This document shows positions 1 to 5,043 of a stretch of DNA of 5,800 nt, piece by piece (the first letter of the stretch is position 1; each line of letters opens with the position of its first letter). Source of the stretch: Ruminiclostridium sp. (GTDB lineage Bacteria; Bacillota; Clostridia; DSM-8532); assembly GCA_003535195.1 (NCBI GenBank), contig DOHN01000112.1, positions 11,280-17,079 of the forward strand, in the 5' to 3' direction. The position numbers were made by a program, and so were the translations under genes. Under the pieces are notes generated by a model. The model saw only the letters and a list, made by a program, of their open reading frames with translations, made no database searches and was not told where the DNA came from.

Positions 1-1630
1 CGGCAAATTTATTGGTGGGTGTAGCTATTTCCACATCGACCTTTGCATAAAAACGTTCCTCACTCCGGTAATTGACCCGTCCGGTCATAAATACGATGGC
101 CATAAAAAGGAAATAAAGATTGACAATGAGCCAGTAAATTAGAATAATACTGCCATACGAACGGTATGCGATCATATTGGCGATACATTTCCAAAGCCCT
201 ACCATAGATACTGCAGAAAGTAAAATATGCGGAATGGCATAGGTGATTCCGGCGTTTTTCGATACAACCCGTTCCTTGGACGTAACAGCGAATTTATTTA
301 GCTTGAAGCCAAAGGTTTCAGCAAAAATGGGAATGATCATATACGGAAAAATAATAGTATCGACAATATTGCTCCATTTCTGGCTTCTGATATTGCCTGA
401 AAGTATCATTAAGGAACGGTTATAAATCAAATATGACGGCAGCCAGATCAAAGCGAGCTCCCAAAGTGAGCAGTCCACCACGATGATGCCGAAAACTGTA
501 AAAAGAATCGGCGACAGAATGTAAACAAAACGTCTCAAAAATGTCCACCAATACAGGAAGCTGACAAGATAGCTCATTTTTGCCTTCAGAGGGAGTTTCC
601 CGAACAGGAATTTGGTGTTTCGCAGGGTTTGTATGCAGCCCCGTCCCCAGCGCTGTCTTTGGGTGATCAGAGATTTAAAAGAATTAGGCGCAAGGCCGTG
701 GGCCAGGACCTTTGGTATGGCATAGCAGGTATATCCTTTCGCCTGAATATCAATGCCCGTGGCGAAATCCTCGGTAACGGTGTCTGTCCGGATACCGCCT
801 GCATCTTCTAACGCCTCTCTGGAAATAACGGTGTTGGAGCCAGCGTATATAGGCGAATTTGTACTATTTCGCCCCACATTGATTTCACGGAAGAAATAGT
901 CCTGTTCATTGGGGACATTTCTTTCGGCGAAAAGATTGTACTGAAAAAGATCGGCGTTATAAAAGCTTTGAGGGGTCTGAATAAAGCCGATTTTATAGTT
1001 TTCGTCCATCTCCCCGGCAGTTCTCAACCGCCAGCTTCCGTCCTCATTTTTTATCATTTTAGGAAGGAAAAAATAGGGGACGGTTTCCAATAGAAAATTA
1101 CTGGTAGGAATCATGTCCGCGTCAAAGGTTGCAACCAGGGGCGAATTGGTTTTACTGAGCGCATTGTTCAGATTTCCCGCTTTGGCAAATTTGTTTTCTG
1201 CCATGCCGAAGTATCCCACGCCCATATCCATTGCAAGCTGTTTCATCTCAGGCCGGTTTTTATCGTCGCAAATATAAATATGAACCTTATTTAAGTCGGG
1301 ATATTTCATGTGGATGCAGCCGTTGACGGTTTTATAAAGCAATTCCGGCGCTTCGCTATGGGTGGAAATCAGAACGTCGACCTCGGGATAGAGATCCGGA
1401 GAAACTTCCGGCATTTCTTTAAATTTATCGGTACTCATATTTTTATAATGAGAAAATGCTTCCAGTACGCCTATGGCCTCCGAGACAACCAGTGCTATGC
1501 CGGCAATCGTGGAGATAATGCCGTATCCGACCGGTATTGTAAAAAATATTCTCCAGCCGATGTAGATGAGGGATGTAACCATAGATGCGGTCATAAGAAG
1601 TTTACGGTTTGTTTTTTTGCTGTTTTTCAT
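1..1630 (-). CDS. Cellulose-synthase-like (BcsA-type) processive family 2 glycosyltransferase, C-terminus cut by window edge
   Basis: Open from an ATG at 1630 to the left edge: 543 codons and no stop, so the C-terminus is missing. Two hydrophobic helices (about residues 12-33 and 36-54) precede a cytoplasmic GT2 domain (about 82-340). It carries CDDK (121-124), the DAD metal/UDP motif (170-172), TED with the catalytic-base Asp (286-288) and QRQRW (324-328), which holds the acceptor end of the glucan. More membrane helices follow (about 366-383, 388-410, 425-441, 463-480, 493-515). Between them lies FAVTSK (447-452), matching the FxVTxK gating loop of BcsA. R522-S-E-E-R526 fits the RxxxR c-di-GMP motif that opens a PilZ domain, about 75 residues after the gating loop as in BcsA. 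By family, it polymerises a UDP-sugar and extrudes the chain through the membrane. Cellulose is possible, but the product cannot be told from sequence alone. The start is supported by GGGGAG 8 nt upstream. It is the fourth gene of the operon, 25 bp after the CotH gene. Confidence 0.93.
   Translation of the reverse strand, partial: MKNSKKTNRKLLMTASMVTSLIYIGWRIFFTIPVGYGIISTIAGIALVVSEAIGVLEAFSHYKNMSTDKFKEMPEVSPDLYPEVDVLISTHSEAPELLYKTVNGCIHMKYPDLNKVHIYICDDKNRPEMKQLAMDMGVGYFGMAENKFAKAGNLNNALSKTNSPLVATFDADMIPTSNFLLETVPYFFLPKMIKNEDGSWRLRTAGEMDENYKIGFIQTPQSFYNADLFQYNLFAERNVPNEQDYFFREINVGRNSTNSPIYAGSNTVISREALEDAGGIRTDTVTEDFATGIDIQAKGYTCYAIPKVLAHGLAPNSFKSLITQRQRWGRGCIQTLRNTKFLFGKLPLKAKMSYLVSFLYWWTFLRRFVYILSPILFTVFGIIVVDCSLWELALIWLPSYLIYNRSLMILSGNIRSQKWSNIVDTIIFPYMIIPIFAETFGFKLNKFAVTSKERVVSKNAGITYAIPHILLSAVSMVGLWKCIANMIAYRSYGSIILIYWLIVNLYFLFMAIVFMTGRVNYRSEERFYAKVDVEIATPTNKFA
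53..67 (-). other. RxxxR motif, probable start of a PilZ c-di-GMP-binding domain
   Basis: Codons 522-526 of the glycosyltransferase read R-S-E-E-R, followed by FYAKVDVEI, which resembles the first strand of a PilZ barrel. In bacterial cellulose synthases the same motif sits just after the last membrane helix and binds cyclic di-GMP. The second PilZ motif (D/NxSxxG) would lie beyond the left edge, so the domain call is not complete. Confidence 0.65.
275..292 (-). other. FxVTxK gating-loop motif of cellulose-synthase type
   Basis: Codons 447-452 read F-A-V-T-S-K on the minus strand. In BcsA this loop moves into the active site when c-di-GMP is bound and helps position UDP-sugar. Its presence separates this enzyme from ordinary GT2 enzymes and from hyaluronan- or PNAG-type synthases lacking the loop. 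Confidence 0.8.
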
Positions 1631-1638
1631 ACCTTTGA

Positions 1639-1644
1639 CTCCCC
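1639..1644 (-). promoter_or_regulatory. Ribosome binding site of the glycosyltransferase gene
   Basis: GGGGAG on the minus strand lies 8 nt before the ATG at 1630, inside the 25-bp gap after the CotH stop codon. It decides the start and shows that the gene is translated from its own site. No hairpin or promoter fits in this gap, so transcription probably continues from the CotH gene. Confidence 0.8.
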
Positions 1645-1655
1645 TCAAATAATTC

Positions 1656-3293
1656 TTAATTTCTTTCAATTAAGATAACCGATACCATAAAGACGACAAT
1701 AAAAAGAATTGCACCAACGCCGCTCAGCCAGGCCGATTCATTGCCTAATACCGCTTGGGCGGCAGTATAGAAAAGTCCGGACTTTATTGATGTTCCGTCA
1801 AATTCGCTGTATTGATACAAAGAGTCGATATTCTCATCCAGCCATGTTCCGTGAATATGAATGACCTTTTTCATTTTTTCTATCTCATCGGCGTAATTTG
1901 TTTGCACATTGACAACAGGATCATCTTTTTCATCGGTTACTGAAGCATCTTCATAAAAATAGGACCATCGGTTCCAGTCTCTTTGCTGAGCAGACCCTAA
2001 AAATTCAATGGTTTCGTCCATGTAACTAAATAGGTATTCCTCGGAGAGAATGGTTTTTCTGAGCTCATGGTAACGATTAATCAGAGCTTCGGTAAAATTA
2101 TTGTCCCGTAATAATTGACGGAACCAGGGCGCATCGTGCATGGCCGTGCTGTCCAGCATCATGGCGGAATTATTGAAATTGTCCATAGCCCGGTCAAAAT
2201 CCCATACGGGCCCTGCACGGAGCTTGCTGCCGCCATTTTTGTAGAAATATACCGAATGATAACCGGAGTCATAATTGCCAAAAAATTCATTGATGATAAA
2301 ATAGTCAATAAATGAATCCATGTCGATATAGTCTGAATAGGTGTAATACTCCTCGATGTCCTTTGAAAAGATGGCTTTTTCAAAAGCGCTTATTTCATTT
2401 TCAATGTTCTTGACGGCGGCATCACTTACCTGGTCGGCATCGGGGTATTTGAGCTCAATAAAGTTGGGAGTCAATCCGTTTTCAGATCCGTAGTTATTTA
2501 ATAAAACCGCGCTTTCGTCGTAACGGTCCCGCCTCAGTATGTACGAGTTATTTTTAAAGTTACTTCCATATTTGGCTATATTTATACGGTCTTTTCCGCG
2601 CTTGACACTCTCCATCATCAGATAGGCACCCTGATATTGGCTTTTGCCGTCTTTTATCATAATGACCTCGCAAAATTTGGAATCCGGAACATAGGGCATG
2701 ATCTTTGATGCGATGTTTAAGCACATATAATTGCGAAGGAGGGATTTATCGGCCTGGGATATATTCAGGACCCATTCCCATTCCTTACCCATTCCTAAAA
2801 CATTCTGCTCATTTTTTGTCCCATCCTCGTTTACGAGCTTTATAAAATACTGCTTTTTGTCAAAGGTAAGGGAAGAATTTCCGCGCAGCCTAATTTTGAT
2901 GTCAGATTTCAGGTCAGGGTCATCAGAAAGGGTATTCATACCGTCCTGGCGGTCTATAATCGAAATTGTGCCATAGGCATAGGGGTCGTAGTCTGCCGGG
3001 ACCCGGTAGCCCTTCTCGTCGCTCCAAACACTGTCAGCCTTTGGCTGTTCTCCATAAGTATCGATGATCACAAGAGGGAGATGGGAAGAAAATGTGCCGT
3101 CTGCGGAAAAATCAGGGGCTAAGCTTCTGTTTTCATTACCGACATTTGCAGATACTTCTTCCGCCGAAAACTGCCCGCGCCGGCCTAAATCATGTACCCT
3201 GACAAAAGACAGGCCGAAAACCGCCAAAAGCAGTCCCAATATTAGCATAGTGCCCTTATATCGGTAGCTTTTATGAAGCTTCTTATCCATCAT
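1656..3293 (-). CDS. CotH-family kinase-like protein with N- and C-terminal membrane anchors
   Basis: This 545-residue protein belongs to the CotH family. CotH of Bacillus is an atypical protein kinase of spore coat proteins, and the name 'spore coat protein H' is often applied to members with no link to spores. The N-terminus (KKLHKSYRYK) is basic and precedes a membrane helix at about 15-32. A second helix lies at about 525-542, with only a few residues after it. The positive-inside rule then puts the large middle domain outside the membrane. Family signatures are RGNSS (137-141) with KKQYFIKL (146-153), LLRNYM (185-190), GAYLMMESVK (222-231), NEFFGNYDSGYHS (335-347) and GPVWDFDRAMDN (361-372). 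D342 and D365 are the likely catalytic and metal Asp; their 23-residue spacing equals that of D228 and D251 of Bacillus CotH, as I recall them. The ATG overlaps the DUF4956 stop (ATGA), which suggests translational coupling, and GAGGAAA lies upstream. The substrate is unknown. Given the operon, it may be a polysaccharide-export protein or the glycan itself. Confidence 0.9.
   Translation of the reverse strand: MMDKKLHKSYRYKGTMLILGLLLAVFGLSFVRVHDLGRRGQFSAEEVSANVGNENRSLAPDFSADGTFSSHLPLVIIDTYGEQPKADSVWSDEKGYRVPADYDPYAYGTISIIDRQDGMNTLSDDPDLKSDIKIRLRGNSSLTFDKKQYFIKLVNEDGTKNEQNVLGMGKEWEWVLNISQADKSLLRNYMCLNIASKIMPYVPDSKFCEVIMIKDGKSQYQGAYLMMESVKRGKDRINIAKYGSNFKNNSYILRRDRYDESAVLLNNYGSENGLTPNFIELKYPDADQVSDAAVKNIENEISAFEKAIFSKDIEEYYTYSDYIDMDSFIDYFIINEFFGNYDSGYHSVYFYKNGGSKLRAGPVWDFDRAMDNFNNSAMMLDSTAMHDAPWFRQLLRDNNFTEALINRYHELRKTILSEEYLFSYMDETIEFLGSAQQRDWNRWSYFYEDASVTDEKDDPVVNVQTNYADEIEKMKKVIHIHGTWLDENIDSLYQYSEFDGTSIKSGLFYTAAQAVLGNESAWLSGVGAILFIVVFMVSVILIERN
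3290..3293 (-). other. ATGA stop/start overlap between the DUF4956 and CotH genes
   Basis: The minus strand reads ATGATG here. The TGA that ends the DUF4956 gene shares bases with the first ATG of the CotH gene. A GAGGAAA element about 9 nt upstream lies inside the DUF4956 coding end. This arrangement usually means translational coupling and near-equal synthesis of the two proteins. A second ATG directly follows, so the true start could be one codon later. Confidence 0.85.
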
Positions 3294-3970
3294 CTGCTGA
3301 TTTCCTCATTCTGACAAACCAGGTTTACGGCCGCAACCCCTTCGATTTTGTACAATATATCGGTAATGGAGCTGCCGCGGGATTGAGCCTTTACCACCAT
3401 CCTTTTGGAAAGCTCATAAATATATTCAACACTTTCAACGGTTGTATTTTTCACCCGCATTTCCGCATTTCCATCAAAACATCTTAAAACATCTGTTTCG
3501 ATGGCGCTTTCAGCGCTCCTGCCGCCATGGATAATAAGCAGATACCGGTCATTGGATTTGACGGATCCGAATACCAGCAGAAACAGAAAAATAATACCGG
3601 TGCCCATTGCCGCAATGAGGTATTCCGATACACCGCAGCAAATGCCCACTGCTATGGTCCAAAATATATAGGTCGCATCCCTGGGATCCTTGATAGCCGT
3701 TCTGAAACGGATAATGGACAACGCGCCCACCATTCCCAAAGATAAGGCCACATTATTGCCGATTACGTTCATGACAAGGGTGGTGACAATGGTCAGCATC
3801 ACAAGGGATACATTGAATCTTGCGCTGTAAACAGCTCCGGAATGGGAATACCGGTATGATATAAAAATGATCACGCCCAGAACCAATGCCGCTGCATAAT
3901 TCAATAACATATCCTGTATGGCCAGATCGCCTGTCTGGTTGTAAAAATAGTTTAATAAAGCTTCTTTCAT
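3290..3970 (-). CDS. DUF4956 domain-containing polytopic membrane protein
   Basis: This 226-residue protein has three or four predicted membrane helices (about 20-39, 52-75, 100-113 and 116-136) and then a soluble tail (about 140-226). The segment GMVGALSIIRFRTAIKDP (79-96), with its conserved Gly and Arg residues between helices, is the hallmark of the DUF4956 family. Its G-rich, R-containing form recalls MgtC-type proteins, but I would not claim homology. The tail has alternating strand-like and helix-like segments, including YIYELSKR and AAVNLVCQNEE, and may be a small alpha/beta regulatory domain facing the cytoplasm. The function is not established. The start ATG has GGGAG 5 nt upstream. 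The gene lies 12 bp after the VTC gene and overlaps the CotH gene by 4 bp, so it is probably made with both and may be a membrane platform for the VTC protein. Confidence 0.88.
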   Translation of the reverse strand: MKEALLNYFYNQTGDLAIQDMLLNYAAALVLGVIIFISYRYSHSGAVYSARFNVSLVMLTIVTTLVMNVIGNNVALSLGMVGALSIIRFRTAIKDPRDATYIFWTIAVGICCGVSEYLIAAMGTGIIFLFLLVFGSVKSNDRYLLIIHGGRSAESAIETDVLRCFDGNAEMRVKNTTVESVEYIYELSKRMVVKAQSRGSSITDILYKIEGVAAVNLVCQNEEISR

Positions 3971-3982
3971 TCTTTCTCCCTG

Positions 3983-4678
3983 CTAATAACGGCTGATTTT
4001 TCTTGCGAGTATATACTTGCTCACAGAAGTTTCTTCTTTATTGATAAAATTTACCAGATCTTTGACATAGTCCAGTAAAAAGCAGTTATACTTCACTTCC
4101 AGTACAATACCCTGCATAATAGGGTAAAGGTATAAATTTTTTGAGAACAGATCAAAGCTTGCCTCTGTTGCGGAAAGACGGCTGTCAATGGTAATGCGGG
4201 TATCGTTTTCCGCAAGGGTATATGCCAGCCTTTTATACTCCACAATGGCTTTTGGCCGGTAAAGCCCTTCCTGCATCAGGAAGAAGATTTCCCGGGCAAG
4301 TTTGTTGTCTGTTTCCCGAAGAACATTATAATCTCCGGCGGCCAATTTTTGAGCCTGGACTTTTGGTATGGCAAGAGAACGCTTTAACTGGCTCTGCCCC
4401 CTTTTTTCTTTTAATTCCAGTTTGGCGGTTTGCGCTTCCGAATCATATATCCGCAGCCTTATTTTCTTTCTCCTCTCAAGTCCGCTCTCCTTATCGGCGT
4501 AATCATCATCAAACAAAGAATCAAAGTAAAGAGAGCGAACCATATATCCATTTTCTCCGTTGTGGGGATCGGCTTTAAGACCTGCCGACAAAACACATTT
4601 CAGCTTTTGGACAGAGTGTAAAGAGTTTATTTCGTATTTTTTTTCGGTACGCAGCACTTCTAATACCGTAATAAGCAA
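3983..4678 (-). CDS. VTC-domain protein (polyphosphate polymerase-like fold)
   Basis: About 231 residues forming a single VTC domain, the catalytic tunnel fold of yeast Vtc4, which makes polyphosphate from ATP. There is no SPX domain and no membrane segment, so it should be cytoplasmic. The basic tunnel residues and metal-site Glu of the family appear in order: RTEKKYEI (10-17), SLYFDS (49-54), RKKIRLRIYDS (70-80), KLELKEKRG (86-94), RPKAIVEYKRLAY (141-153), TRITIDSRL (160-168), VLEVKY (192-197) and SVSKYILAR (218-226). The catalytic set therefore looks intact, although the activity of bacterial VTC proteins in such operons is, to my knowledge, little tested. The start is uncertain. The frame opens with TTG directly after an in-frame TGA, and GTG at 4657 (residue 8) is an alternative that suits the family's short N-terminus. 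Neither has a clear Shine-Dalgarno sequence. It is the first gene of the operon, with DUF4956 12 bp downstream. Confidence 0.88.
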   Translation of the reverse strand: MLITVLEVLRTEKKYEINSLHSVQKLKCVLSAGLKADPHNGENGYMVRSLYFDSLFDDDYADKESGLERRKKIRLRIYDSEAQTAKLELKEKRGQSQLKRSLAIPKVQAQKLAAGDYNVLRETDNKLAREIFFLMQEGLYRPKAIVEYKRLAYTLAENDTRITIDSRLSATEASFDLFSKNLYLYPIMQGIVLEVKYNCFLLDYVKDLVNFINKEETSVSKYILARKISRY

Positions 4679-4689
4679 TCACCATTTCT

Positions 4690-4711
4690 AATAAAGTCGA
4701 ATAAAGTCGAA
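4690..4711. repeat. Exact tandem duplication of a 10-bp unit
   Basis: ATAAAGTCGA occurs twice head to tail at 4691-4700 and 4701-4710, and the 10-bp period extends one base on each side. It lies between the putative minus-strand -10 element and the VTC start, so it would be in the operon's 5' leader. A period near one helical turn fits a protein-binding direct repeat, but chance duplication by slippage is equally possible. Confidence 0.9.
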
Positions 4712-4727
4712 CTATAAATAATTCTAT

Positions 4728-4733
4728 ATTATA
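4728..4733 (-). promoter_or_regulatory. Putative -10 element of the VTC-DUF4956-CotH-GT2 operon
   Basis: The minus strand reads a perfect TATAAT here, about 50 nt upstream of the VTC start, giving a leader of roughly 40 nt. The -35 region at 16-18 nt spacing (around 4750-4757) has no good match to TTGACA, so the promoter may be weak or activator-dependent. The overlapping plus strand also reads TATAAT (4730-4735), without a convincing -35. Confidence 0.45.
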
Positions 4734-4864
4734 ATGTTGAAAAAATAAAGTGAGATCCGGCTTTTTTAAGGAAACAAATTGTGGAAATTATGTTTATAGG
4801 GAATTTTTCTAAAATTAAGACGAACAATCAATAAAATTCCAGTTTGCTTACAAAAATTAAATCT

Positions 4865-4882
4865 ATTGCACATAGATGCAAT
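4865..4882. promoter_or_regulatory. Palindromic candidate operator ATTGCA-N6-TGCAAT
   Basis: Two perfect 6-bp inverted arms are separated by CATAGA. The site ends on the first base of the possible -35 (TTGCCC) of the promoter facing the FGGY kinase gene, a usual place for a dimeric regulator. The regulator is unknown; no regulator gene is visible in the window. Confidence 0.45.
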
Positions 4883-4913
4883 TGCCCGCTAAATTGGATA
4901 ATTGTGCTATAAT
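4882..4913 (+). promoter_or_regulatory. Extended -10 promoter of the FGGY kinase gene
   Basis: TGCTATAAT at 4905-4913 is a perfect extended -10 (TGn plus TATAAT). A partial -35, TTGCCC at 4882-4887, has a 20-nt spacer, which is too long to be ideal, but an extended -10 needs little help from the -35. Transcription would start near 4920 and give a leader of about 124 nt. A weaker second promoter is possible at 4963-4990 (TTGAAA, 16 nt, TATTGT). Confidence 0.6.
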
Positions 4914-4920
4914 ATTCTAA

Positions 4921-4934
4921 GTACATAGAGCACT
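4921..4934. promoter_or_regulatory. Second candidate operator sharing ACATAGA with the upstream palindrome
   Basis: GTACATAGA at 4921-4929 matches GCACATAGA at 4868-4876 in eight of nine bases, 53 bp away. The site has an imperfect dyad (AGTAC at 4920-4924 against GCACT at 4930-4934). It falls at the predicted transcription start, so a bound protein would block the promoter. This is a pattern-based suggestion only. Confidence 0.3.
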
Positions 4935-5029
4935 ACAGACTTTGCGGATGCCTGAAAGAATATTGAAACAAACAGGTAAAGTTTTATTGTCTTTGATGAA
5001 CTCCAAACATTTAGGTATCAATTTATAAT

Positions 5030-5035
5030 GGGAGG
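5030..5035 (+). promoter_or_regulatory. Ribosome binding site of the FGGY kinase gene
   Basis: GGGAGG lies 8 nt before the ATG at 5044, a near-ideal site that fixes the start. It contrasts with the VTC gene on the other side of the intergenic region, which has no clear site. Confidence 0.9.
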
Positions 5036-5043
5036 ATTGTTGA

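Larger units (their letters stand above)
4679..5043. other. Divergent intergenic region between the polysaccharide operon and the sugar kinase gene
   Basis: These 365 bp are A/T-rich and carry no credible gene. They separate two operons that point away from each other. They contain a probable promoter for each direction, a tandem 10-bp repeat near the left end, and a palindrome with a related second site near the rightward promoter. The middle part (about 4740-4860) shows no clear element. I found no GEMM-type c-di-GMP riboswitch and no terminator hairpin with a U-run. Confidence 0.85.

Noticed and set aside
1..1630. Calling the glycosyltransferase bcsA (cellulose synthase)
   Set aside because: The motifs are BcsA-type, but no BcsB or endoglucanase is visible and the product sugar cannot be read from the motifs; the C-terminus is also missing.
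1310..1678. 122-codon plus-strand open frame
   Set aside because: It lies opposite the conserved glycosyltransferase N-terminal half and the operon junction; the product is Cys/His-rich without a pattern and matches no family.
1656..3293. Naming the CotH-family gene cotH and taking it as a sporulation gene
   Set aside because: The context is polysaccharide synthesis, the protein has two membrane anchors unlike Bacillus CotH, and no spore-coat partner is nearby, so only the family is named.
4222..4578. 118-codon plus-strand open frame
   Set aside because: It is antisense to the conserved VTC motifs, which explain the openness of this strand.
4679..4740. c-di-GMP (GEMM) riboswitch upstream of the operon
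   Set aside because: It was looked for because the synthase appears c-di-GMP-gated, but the leader is only about 40 nt and lacks the conserved GEMM core.
4747..4766. Possible terminator (AAAG ... CTTTTTT) in the intergenic region
   Set aside because: The stem would be only 4 bp, mostly A-T, and there is no upstream gene on the plus strand for it to end.
5024..5029. TATAAT on the plus strand next to the kinase ribosome binding site
   Set aside because: Transcription would start within or after GGGAGG, so the message would lack its ribosome binding site; no -35 is present.
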